Position numbers and translations under genes: made by a program | The notes under the pieces: model-generated | The model's database searches: none | What the model saw: only the letters and a program-made list of their open reading frames with translations | Told to the model about the DNA's origin: nothing | Assembly: GCF_000699445.3 (NCBI RefSeq) | Contig: NC_067196.1 | Location: 2,356,001 to 2,420,000 of the forward strand | DNA length: 64,000 nt | Reading direction: 5' to 3' | From: Schistosoma haematobium | Taxonomy: Eukaryota; Platyhelminthes; Trematoda; Strigeidida; Schistosomatidae | Shown: one piece after another, positions 24,301 to 36,900 of the stretch | How the letters are laid out: every line of letters starts with the position of its first letter | Position numbering within the stretch: position 1 is the stretch's first letter

Positions 24301-27300
24301 CGTGATTACTTTCTGAAATAAATAATATAGAATTTAGGATCCAGACTTTTGATATTTTCTTTATGAGTGATAGATATAGTCTGTCTTAATAATGTTGAAT
24401 AAGATTTGTTATATAAGACTGTCAATCTTCAAAGACTATGAATTCATTGTGTTGTAACGTGTGACTGCAGGTTAAATGGAGCAGCGTATTATTATTAATC
24501 GATTCAGTGACACGGAAAACATGTAGTGAACGACCTAGTGCCCTGATTGGTCCTACTTCGCTGTCTAACCCAGTCAGTTGAGTCTAGAACGCAAGTCACA
24601 GCCTCTGAGTTATGAATCGTTGTATTTCAAACATACTCTGTTTATATACTAACCAAACAGACCACATCGTACCATAAAAATAGAAAACAACATTTGTACA
24701 ATATTTAACGAATGAAATAAATAATGGCCAACAGGGAATGCCTATTTAGAGTCCAAGGACATCATTAGACTTAACATGATAATGATTGGCACATTATTCC
24801 TCAGCATACCTAACACATTGGCACTCAAAAGTTATTCGAGATGAAATTGACTTTATCATTTCGACTCTTTAGTAATTCGTTATTTGATTTCTAGAATGCG
24901 ATTATGATTTAGAGAATAAACAAACATGAAATTGGTCACTAATCAGTGAATAATCATTGCATTCTTATGACTGGTCAGTCTTGGCCTCAATAACTCAATA
25001 TTGAGGTCTCAGATTTATGTAGGTTCAGGTTCCACAGGGAGTATTAATTCCTATCGACTATTTTCAATCAACTAACATTATGCATATCTCATTATGAACT
25101 CCATATTTATCGAGATTACTGTACTGACTTATTGTTTGTTTTTCTTTATATAATTAATTTTTGAATAGGTTTATCTACGGAAGAATGCCTATTAGCACCA
25201 GGTCCAAAACAAAGTGATGATTTAACTATCCAATGGAAACGTCGTACAATATTAACTACTGAAGCAACATTCCCGCATATACGTCGTCGACTTGAAATTA
25301 TACAAGTAACAGAGATTGATTTCACTCCAATCGATTCAGCGATAGATGCTATTCAAGTAAGTCAAAATAGAACATAAAATGTTACTTTTTCTTGTAGACA
25401 TCTTTGATACTGATTTATTTTCAAGATTCAATTATCTTCACAAGTGAAATGTTTTTATTCCTAGTCAATAATTTTCAGAGATGATTTTTATTATTAACTG
25501 AATTCATTTGGAGAATCCTGAAATATAAAGAAACACTAGACAACTGTTCATTGTCTTATAGTACTCTTCAACGGTCTACCTTTAGGACCAGGTCATTGGT
25601 GTATATTTCCATCTTCAGTCAAGTTATGACTATTATTCTATGACATTGAATAATAATTATGTCATTTTCTCGACATGATCAGTTTCAAAGAGCCCAGATT
25701 TGTACCATGAGGATTTCTTGTGTTTTTACCTTGTTTATTTACTATTGTACTAATATTGAGTTGCAGTTGAACTTCAGGGAACTTTGCAGTGTGTGTTTGA
25801 TGATTTTTTTTTTATTTATTATTTATTTTAACTCATATATATTGGTACAACGAGGCACCAAATACATATGCGCCACACAAATCTCATTCGATTTGTGTGA
25901 GGGCTGGAGTACTGCCCGGGTGCCCAGATCGAAGCAGGTGGTTTTCTTAGGGAGCCACTCCCCGAGCCTTTGACCTAATAGTCTAACCCACAAAGCAGTG
26001 GAGCATCGTAAGGAGATGCAGTCCCATGGTAGCCAGTGACCAACAATTAATTCATACACCATTTGTTCTTGCAGGATACTGGAGCCCATGTGCACCATTG
26101 ATTTGGTTTGGGATCCAGTTAAAGCACCGGACATTCACTTTTCGTCCTCTCATTTTGTAAACAACACCCCTACTACGAGAAGGCAGTGAGTAGAACTTCC
26201 CTGGTAGAGGCTGTATACGCGTGGCCGTGTGAGAGCATTTGAAGAGGTAGAGCGGACTTTCCCCACTCTCGGCCATACCAGGGCATTTGGGGGCAGTGTT
26301 TGATGAATTAGGTTATAACTAAATAAAACTTAAATAAGTTCGTTCTGATAACTTAATTGTTTGTATTTTTGCGTCATGTTTATTGACTTGCATTAAGAAA
26401 CCATTAAAATTCAAGGATAGCGAAGCATCTGGTTTTCCTTTTGACAGTTAACATGTGTAGTTCCCTTAGAGGGTCAAACTTAGGACTTTTAAGGCATCTT
26501 ACAGTCTCTAAACTTTCAGATCACTCGATCGAAATCAAAATAATAATAAAATTCTAATAATATTCACAATATCCATTTACTAAAAACCTAGTCATTTTCA
26601 TCAGTTTTGAGAAATGTACATCAACGATCGTAAAACACTACTAACAAACCTTGAGGATTTATGATTTTAGTTTTACACAGTTTACTCATCTAGACAGATC
26701 TAATTTGAGGTTCAAAGTTTGTTAAAGGTTTGTAATTGAGTTTTTTCTTTGTAAACAATGATGGATAGTGGCTAGCAGTGAAATCCAGGACGTGTGTTTC
26801 GTCCTACTTGGGGCTCGTCAGCTGGATGTACCTGCATCTCAGACTTGTTGATGTTCACTCTGGGACTCGAACCCAGTATCATTCGCTTCAAACGCCATCG
26901 CGTTATCCACTTAGCTACTGAGTCCTGATAGCCACTTGCTTGTGCAATGGGGTGAATTTAAATTCACTTGGTATTGTCTTTTACTTGTATCTTCCCATTG
27001 AGGTTTAACACTGCAATTGATCAGTGTGTTATTGGCATATGTGCATATGCCTCGATATTGCTCCAATTGGAAGGTACAAGCCAAAAAATACCAAGTGAGT
27101 TTATAATTGAGTTGTTTGAATGGATTAAATTAAAGAAATAATCGAATGATTGTTATTTCCATATACTTTCTGAAGTCATTTAACAATAAACTATAGTTTA
27201 TTAATTTTTAATGGTCAAGATTATGAGTAAATTGAAGGCAATCCACCATGGTAAACCTGGAAGCACAACAGACCTCGTTGAACTTCATTGGTCAATACTT

Positions 27301-27866
27301 CTAGTGAGAAGCAGTTATATAGTAACTCACTGAAGACAATGGTGGATGTGTCGCTCAATTTCGTGGATTGGTTGAAGTTACACCTTAACACCGTTGAATA
27401 CCGGTCGGCTCAATGGTATATTGGCTAAGCGTTCGTGCGCGAGACTGATAGGTACTGGGTTCAAATCTCGCGAGGTAGGATCGTGGATGCGCACTGTCAC
27501 TGAGGAGTCCCACAATAGGACGAAACGGCCGTTCAGTGCTTTTAGGTTTTCGATGTTAGACTAGCTTCAATTGATTCGTGATCTCAACCATTGAAATTAC
27601 TATAATATCTACAAAACCCCTCTGATATATTTTATCATTTTGATATTTTTGTTGGAATCCATATGTAATATATACGTTCGACTATAAAGTGATTATTAAT
27701 ATTGATCTGTTAATTATCCACCACTAGACGATATGTCACTGTTTATTACATCTATTTCAAAAACCTTCGAAGATGTATCATTTGATAGTTGGAGAGAGCA
27801 TCGAAAGACATCGTGTGATTAGCTATCGACACATAATGAAGTACTTGTTTTTGTTCATGACCATCC

Positions 27867-27914
<48 letters not shown>

Positions 27915-30900
27915 AGTCGGCTTTATATTATTTCTTGTTTATACAGTGTAAAAATCAGGAATTAATGAGCCATGTAATAACTCTACGTAATAATCTGACC
28001 ATTTGCCATTATTCAGGTTAGTTATATATCAGATTAGAAAGTTTATATTCTAAGGGATTGGCTGTATAATTTTCCTTGAATTTTTATTCATTTATTTGAA
28101 TACATAAATATTGGTTCAAAGGGAGGCAATGGATAGATATGCACCACACAAGTCACTTGATTTTTGTGTGTGCTATCATACTGCCCGTGGTGCCCAAACC
28201 GAAGCAAGTTGTTTTCGTGTGGGGGCCATACTAGGAGCCTTCGACCTAAAGGTTTGGTCCTCAATACAGTAGAACAACGTCAGGAGATTCAATCGTATGG
28301 TAGTCAGTGATTAATAATCGGTTCATACGCCATTTATTTCTTCAGAATACTAGAGCCAACCCATGTATACCATTGATTTAGAATCAGAGTTTTGCAGCTG
28401 CCGTAGGTGGACTCTCAATATCCACCAACCCGGTTAAAGCGCCGGACATTGGCTTTTCGTCCTCTCAATTTCATAAGAGAGTGTCTCGAGAGGGAGAAAG
28501 TGAGCTGACTCTCCTCACCTTCGACCGTACCAGGGTATTTGGAGGCTTCCCTGAATTAAAGTACAGAGCTAAGATTAATGAACAAAAAGATCATTTCATT
28601 TGAATATTTCATCTGTGTTAACCTCAATCATTACAGCGTTGTTGAAGTTAAGTTGAAATAATTAACCTTGTTTCTCTATCGAATATTGTTATTTCAAACA
28701 TATTGACTATGTTCGGTTCTTTCTGAGGTTCTTCGCGTTCACCCTTGGACCGTCCTCACACCTCCCGCCTTTTAAGTCTGTTGTGTAAGACTTTTTCCTT
28801 GGATCCACCTGAAACTTGGTTACCGTATTTCTCCTGCGATCCATCACTCTCAAAGATTGTGCAGCTTTGCCCTTGCGTCTTTTATGTCTTCTATATTCGC
28901 GCTCCTGAGGGTTTTTTCAAGATGAATCTGATATGATTGTTTGAACTTTGATGTTTAAAACTTTGTAAAGTTATTGTTTATTATTATAACAACTGAATGA
29001 AGATTACTACCGTCAAATGGAATAATAGTCATTGTTATGTTAACTAGAAGTTATTGGAGTTTTGTAAAGTGATGGTCACCTATTGTTTAAAACAGTCAGA
29101 TTTCAAATAACAGATTTTAGGTTCCCCTCCATTTCATAGCATCATTACAATTACTCCATTTATTACACCGAACTTTGTAACTCAATGTTGAATGTATAAG
29201 TCTGTACAAATGATCAATCACTGAGTAGTTACAATTGTTGTTTGTCTAGTTATATGGTGTTAATCAAACTTGATCAGCACATAGGTTCAGGATTGCTTTT
29301 TCACTGTGTTCAACCATTTAACATATAAATCTGTTAGTATAATGTTGTTGAGATAATCGAATTTCATTAAAATCACGAACTGATCTTAGCTGGATAACCA
29401 TTAAAAACCTGAAAACTTTGAATGGTCATTTCGTACTAAGATGAGATTCCTCGGCATTGCTCATTCAATCAATGGATATGTTAAAAAAAAAGAGCATATT
29501 CATAACAAAAACTAGAGGCTACCAGAGGAAGCATCCACTAGTAACTCATTTATCAAGTACAGATTAATATTATTGAAATCACAAACCGATCTTTCGCATG
29601 AACGTTTTAGACCATGTACATATTGGAATTCAATCGAAACCGAAGGTCGTGGATCAGATTTCCCATTGCGAATTGATAGATACACACTACTGAGGAGTCA
29701 CAATGCTAGGTATTCAACGGTTGTCTAACTTGAATATTTTCATGATTTCAATAATATAAATCTGTATTTAGTAAATGAGTTAGTGGGTGGATAAGGGGGG
29801 TCTTTTCTCTGATAGATACTTGTTTTTGTGATGAATATATTCTTCTTTTCTCTCATCTTCATTGTTGTAATTTTGTCAATGCAAATAGTATTTCTTTCTT
29901 CCTGTTTCAAATTATAATAATCTCGCTGGGTTCGAGGTCATGGATGCGCACTGCCACTAAGGAGTCCGACAATAGGACGAAACGGCCGTCTAGTGCTTAC
30001 AAGTTTTCCATAGTGGTCTAGCTTCAACTGACTCATAATCTCAACCATTGAAATCACAAAAAAAGATTAAAACTGAAATAATGTGTAATTTGATATTTGT
30101 TCATGTATACAATCTATTAACTACAGGTAAAACGTAACAGTATTGATTGATTCACTTTTCGGTAAAACAAACAAAGAAACAACACAGTCCATAAAACATT
30201 GTATCGTTTGCACTAACCTTCCTCTCCCCCAAACTGACTACTTGAGCGGGAACATAAGAATAAGTGAGAAATTGTATTGAACTGCCGAATGAAATGAGCA
30301 AATGCTACTTTATTCTTAGAAAATAGACCCATTAACCCAATTAAATGCAGTTGACCTTGTTGTAACGGGTGTGCGACTGCAGGTTTTGATAAGCAGTGTA
30401 TTGTATTGATCGATTCAATGGACACGTAAACACGTAGTGGACGACCTAGTGCCCTGATTGGCCCCGCTTCGCAGTCTGTCCCAGCCAGTTGAGTCAAGAA
30501 CGCAAGTCACAGCCTCTGAGTTATGAATCCTTGTATTTCAGACATACTCTATTTATATACCAAACAAACAAACCACATCGTACCATAAAATAGAAAACAA
30601 TATTTACAAAATATTTAACAAGTGAAATAAACATCGACCAATAAGAAATGTACATTTAAGGTCCAAGGCCACCATAGACTTAACACGATAATTATTGGTA
30701 TATTTTTCCGACTATCCTAACAGACCTATAAATGATTTCTGATTAATATCAGTTTACACTTTTATTAAGCTAGTTCTGAATGATTATCCATATTACATGT
30801 ATTAATGTGTTCAAAGAATTTGAAATCATGTTGATAGTGTGACTATTATTACTGGAGACACTAGATGATCGTCGTGGTATATAAAAGAGAGAAACGAGTT

Positions 30901-33900
30901 GGAAATATTAATCATTAGGCCTACAATTGTGAAGACGGTTCACGGATGAACTCAAAGAACCGAACATATTCCATCCAATCATCTTTTGGAAGAATATTCC
31001 AGAATCCCTACGTGTAGCTTCCCTATTGGAAGAATGCTAATAACTCCCTGTGTGGGGATTGGATAACTATAGTTGTGATTTCGTTTTTACCAAAAACTAT
31101 AAATAACTGACATTTTTGTACCATAATTGGCACTGTCTGAGATAACAATCCTTTCACTAGTTTTCTGTCTTCTCATTTGCGACTTGGGAAGGTTCTAGCG
31201 TTCGAGTGTTCAAGATATACGCGGCAAATTAGGAATCTAAGCTCTAGATCTAACAACTGGTGACGGGTTGTCTTATCAAGATGTCATTTACCTTTGAACA
31301 CTTTGAAGCCTTGCTGGAGCATCAAGAAAAATATTTCGAACAGTCCCAGATTCATATTATAGAGACGCTAACCCAGCAAATGAACCTAAATCAAAAAGGG
31401 GTTACAGATGATTCTTTCAAATCTCATGCCGACCACATTATTAATTCTATCCATGAATTTAATTTCGATGAGTCGGCTGGCATTACTTTTGAAACCCGGT
31501 TCAAAAAATATGAAGATTTGTTCAAGGTTGACCTCAGAAAACTTGATGACCCGCCAAGGTCAGAATACTCTTGCGAAAACTTGGCACGGTTGAACATGAA
31601 CGTTACAGTAACTTCATCCTTCCAAAGAACCCAAGAGATTTTTCTATTGATGCAACGATTGATATTTTGTCGCAAATCTTTGCTGAACAGTCATCCTTGT
31701 ATAATATTCGTTATCAATATCTCAAGATAACAAAAGCAGGTAGTGATGACTGTGTGAAGCATGCGGGTTTAGTAAACCGTGGGTGTGAGTGGTTCAAACT
31801 ATCAGCAATGACAGATCAGATTAAGTGTCTCGTGTTTGTGTGCAGCCTCCAGTTTCTCTAAGATTCTGATGTTAGGATCAGACTTTTTGAGTAAAATTGA
31901 ACAATGCCCGAATATAACACTACAGGAAGTAACCACAGAGTGCCAGATATTGGTAAACTTGAAACATGACACTTCCATGATTGAAAATAATAGCCTATTG
32001 CCATACGTTCATGTTGTAAGCGAAAAGAAAGATTCCTGCTCAAGAAAATTATCGCACACAGACAATCAGCCCTCGTCTCCATGTTGGTCATGTGGAGGAT
32101 CGCATTACAAGAGGTTCTGCCCATATAAAGAACATTGTTGTAGCAAATGTCATCAGAAGGGCCATAAAGAAACAAGCTACAGAAAACGAACCCATAAATG
32201 AAATTCTTCGAAATCATACTCCAAGAAATACAGATATAGTGCTCAAACTAACAAAATATTGGTATCACATAATCGAGCACAAATTTACCGCCAACGAAAG
32301 TATGTAAACTTAGATATAAATAAGAAGCGTGCCCGCCTGCAGCTCGACATTGCTTCCGACATCACACTTATTAGTCGAAGAACCTGGAAGCTTATCGGAA
32401 AACCACAGGTGCTCCCAACAACCCAGTTAGCTCATAGTGCATCTGGAAGGAAACTAAATATTGTTGGAGAGGTTTGTTGTACAGTTTCAAAAGGAAACGC
32501 AAAAACGAGTGCAACGGTATATTTCACAGAGAACCCAGGACTAGATTTGCTGGGTCTAGACTTAATAGAAACACTACAATTAACAAATCACTCCATTAAT
32601 CATACACAGAAATTTACATAGTGGATTAAGTGTCTAAATTACAATGAGCAGATAAATAATACAGTAGTTGAATGGGCTTACTACAAATGCACGAATTGAC
32701 AACTATCAAAGGATTTTCAACGCATTATCCTTCTCACTAGCTCCTTTAATGGCTTCAAATGTGACCGGGAATTCGGAAACTGCGTCTGCCGATACTGTGT
32801 GAACCTCAGCCTTGATATCTACGGCAGCTACAAGCACCTCCTCTTCTTTAACATTTTTGCATTCCTCCAGTTCTTCCGTGAACAATTGTCTGTGTTTCTC
32901 CAAAACAAATTTCCTGAGACTCTTTTTCTCTGGTTTGTTGGTTCTCACGCAACAGCATTCGTCCAATAGGGATTCTGGAATATTCTTCCAAAAGATGATT
33001 GGATGGAATGTGTTCGGTTCTTTCTGAGGTTCTTTGAGTTCTTCGATGGATCGTCCTCACACATGTACTTCACATTTTTAGATGACTGATAACAGTCTTC
33101 ATATCTGAATAGCTGTATATATCTATTATTTTTCGACTCTGGGACGTGTTTTTTCAATATCATGTTGGTCCAGCTAATGCAAATCTACATGATAAAATTC
33201 AATAAATGGACTAAATATTTGGGTATAATACTTGAAGCTTCATAATTTTAGTCAATATGAAGGTTGTAATCAATGAGATTGTATTCTTCCAAGGTGAACA
33301 TCTAAACAATCACATTTAATCGAAGTTATTTACTTAGAGGAAGTTTTCTTCACGAACTAAAACTAGAGGTACACGGAACTCGTGTATTATCTTAGGTCAG
33401 ATAATTATTTTCTGTACTCACTTTCTAGCGCATATGTAATCGAATTCTCTTTCTTCAGGTTTCTTTACAACCCCGATACAATCAAATCACTGAATAAGAG
33501 TTGCATCAATCAATACTTCCATCAATTCTTCAGTTATTGTTTTCATCAGTGATTTACTGTTTCTGATTGAAATCTTGAACCGATTGATGTTAAACCACTA
33601 TTGAAAACCTGGAAGCACTGGATGACCGTTTCGTCCCATTGTGGTGCTCCTCACGAGTGCGCATCTATCTACCTTAATACAATGAAAGATGGTCGCGCAA
33701 TTTCGTGGATTGGTTGAGGTTAGACATAAACATCGTTGGATTCCGGCCAGCTCAGTGGTCTAGTAGGTTAAGCATTCGCCCGCGAGACTAAAAAAACCAC
33801 TGGGTTCGAATCCTGTGAGCGGGATCGTGGATGCGCACTGTCACTGACAAGTCCCACAATAGGACGAAACAACCGTCCAGTGATTCCAGGTTTTCAATGA

Positions 33901-36900
33901 TGATCTAACATCAATCGATTCATGATCTCAATCAAAAAATTAATCATCTCCACAACCCTATATTGATAATTTACTGTTTCATTATGATCTTGATCGAATG
34001 TATAGGTCTCGGTTTTACTTGACTTTCATGACTATTTACACGGTATATCTGTATCAATATTTTCTAATTATTCATTATTATTATTTTTTAAAATAGCTAA
34101 TCCAACATTGAATGAAGATAAACGTGTCTCTATCAATATGCTTAATTTACATTCACCTATTGTAATAACAAATACTTCTTCAAACATTCCTAATGTCATA
34201 ACATCAACAACAACAACAACAACTACTACTACTACTAATACTATAAATAGTAGTATTAATGGAAATCATTCAAAAATATCTACTTATAAAATACCATTAT
34301 TAATGGATATGCAATTACAAGGTGCATTATTACCTACAGTGAATGCTGGTCCAATGGCTTATGCTCAAGCATTTTTAAAAGTGGAAAATCAATCATTTTA
34401 TCCTATCAGTAAAGTTAATCGATTGAAAGAGTTATTTTTGTAAGTGAATATGATTGGGTTTTTTTTGTGGTTGGGTGGGTTGTTGATTGGTTGGTTAAAG
34501 GGATTAAGCTTTAAGTTTTATATCTACAATATTACTCGTAGAGATCTAATGAGAATCTGTAACCAATGGAGCTCAACCGTGTTGAGTGTGAAATAGTTTA
34601 TCTATTGAAGACAATGGAAAATGGTTGTACAACATTATGGATTGGTTAAAGTTAGACATTAATACCGTTGGATCTCATATCAGCATTCGCGAAAGACTTA
34701 ACGTTCTAGGTCTGATTCCGGTGAGTGGATACACACTGCTGAAGATTTCTCACACTAGGACGAAACAACATTTTAATGTTTCCAGGTTTTTAATGGTGAT
34801 CTACAATTGTTGGGTTCATGATTTCAATAAAACCTAACAAGCTCCACAACCCTGTAATGACGAATATATACTTTTTTTGATCCCAGATAGTTTGTTTGCT
34901 TTAATATTAATGTTTATTCATTTATTTCTTTGAAAACAAAAATATTGCTACAGAGAAAGGCATTGAATACATATGCGCCACACAAGTCGCTTGATTTTTG
35001 TGTGAGCTGTGATACTTCCCGGGTGCTCAGACCGAAGCACGTGGTTTTCTTAGGAGGCCACACCCGGAGCCTTCGACTTAAGGGTCTGATCCCCAAGGCA
35101 GTAGAAAAACATCAGAAGATGCAGTTCCTTGATAACCGGTGACCGATAATTGGTTTATACACCATTTATTCTATCAGGATCCTGGAGCCCTTGTGCACCA
35201 ACGCGGTTAAAGTGCCGGACATTCGCTTTTCGTCTTCTCAATTTGATAAACAACACTCCAGTGGTTATTAGGCAGTGAGTAGAACTTCTGTGGTAGTGAC
35301 TGTATACGTGTAGCCATGTGAGGGCATTTCGAGAGTGAGAGGTGATTTTCCTCACTCTCGGCTAAGCCAGGGTATTTTGGGGCTTAACGTTTATACTACA
35401 CTTCTATATTATTCTTTAATAATTAGTTAGTAATGGGAGGTCCACTGTGAGAATATACCTTCTATACTTGTTATAATTCTAGAAAGCGATTTGAATAGTA
35501 GGTTGAGACAAATCTAAACAAGATAGTCATATCAAGTTGTGACAACTCTTCATGAAATCAACGTCTATTTAACTAAATCATGTAAATAGGCTTGCATCAA
35601 TTTGTTGGGATTCTCATAATTATCATAATTTAATGATTAGTAGAAATTCATTCATTCATTATCTTCTCTTAGATTATGAATACAGTGGTCTTGAGTGCTG
35701 TTAGAGGTATGAGAAAGTGCTATACTGTGATGCTGCAAATTAGAAGACAGCAAATTATCGATCGGACCAAAGACGCGCAAACACGTAAGAACGGCCAAGG
35801 GTTCTGATTGGCCCCGCTTCCCTGTCTAGCCCAGCCAGTTGAGCCCAGAACACAAGTCTCAGACTCTGAGTTATGAATCGTTATATTTCAAACACACTCT
35901 GCTTATATACCAATCAAGCAGACCACATCGTACCATAAAATAGAAAATAACATTGTACAATATTGACCAGTAGGAAAATGACACGTGAAATAACTATGAC
36001 ACCATCTCAAATCCAAGAAGAGCGTTAGACTTAACAGAATAATTTTTGGGATATTTTCCTGAATATCCCAACATAAAGGTTATCACTTCCCAGTTGCCCA
36101 CACCACGGATGGGCTTTTTTATTGGTATCTGAAAAGGAAATTGGATTACAGGTGGTCTTAGAGACCCGAGGATAATTGTTTGAGGTCGGCCACACATGAC
36201 CTTTTTATGAGTAATTTTTGTGTTAGCTCTGTACTTTTTGAGACCTTACCACCGGAGACGAATATCCGTGGGACAAGGCGAGGTGTGCATTTTTAGAGTC
36301 GGCCTTTTCTAACACCACCCTTCCTTCGAGGAAGGCAGAATTACTGTCATGCTGGTTGTCTGAAGGAAACACCTTACTGCTGTCACATCTCTGTACAGTC
36401 AGCAGTACGACTTCGCCTTCCGACCTTAGGTTTGTTGCTCTTAGTCTTACCGCTCTTCAACCAGTCTGTCTGACATGGTAGGAACTTGAGGAACGGTTGT
36501 TACAGATAGTATAACTCGGTTGCTTCATCACGATAGGCAAGCCCGACCACTACATCAAGGTAGCAACAACAGTCGGGTATTCTCTTAGATATTAAGTTTC
36601 AAAGTGAAGTGATACTTTTTAATCATCATTATATTATCCTGATTATTTCATCTCACTTTACTTTTAGGGTATGATATCTAGTTGTACTACTGATTTACTT
36701 ATATGTTAGGTTTTGTTTTATCACTAATGGTATATTCTCATGACACTGTCTATTGCTCTTCTTTTTTCTCTTTATATATAGTGATTTCTTATCAACTTGT
36801 CTGGTACTTCTTACATATTATTACAATCTAATGTCAAGTGTACATGAAGCAAAATATCGTGCTATGCGTGATGCATTAGATCGTTATCGAGTTGATTTAA

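Larger units (their letters stand above)
20537..25168 (+). other. DOCK intron 5
   Basis: 4.6 kb. Holds the split solo LTR, a LINE fragment, a family D copy and a family b LTR. Nothing recognised in 21431-22404 (apart from a (GT)n run near 21551), 23044-23490, 23989-24444 or 24821-25160. Confidence 0.7.
25357..27946 (+). other. DOCK intron 6
   Basis: 2.6 kb. Holds a family D copy, the SM-alpha SINE, HS10 and (ATT)n. Nothing recognised in 25357-25792, 26307-26758 or 27626-27868. Confidence 0.7.
28017..34096 (+). other. DOCK intron 7
   Basis: 6.1 kb. Holds family D, HS11-HS13, a family b LTR and the gag/protease relic. Nothing recognised in 28763-29354, 30059-30352, 30728-30927 or 33061-33551. 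Confidence 0.7.
34440..36781 (+). other. DOCK intron 8
   Basis: 2.3 kb. Holds HS14, a family D copy and the LINE-leader insertion with nested LTR. Nothing recognised in 35394-35663. Confidence 0.7.

Noticed and set aside
27400..27490. tRNA genes at the tRNA-like heads of HS and SM-alpha elements
   Set aside because: The A- and B-box-like parts are there, but no full cloverleaf with acceptor stem pairs. They are dispersed SINE heads.
27773..28021. 82-codon frame with a Leu run
   Set aside because: The Leu run is the (ATT)n microsatellite. Only its last 23 codons are coding, as DOCK exon e7.
34200..34240. Regularly spaced repeats as a CRISPR-like array
   Set aside because: They are simple CAA/ACT microsatellite codons in a eukaryotic exon; no array was seen anywhere.
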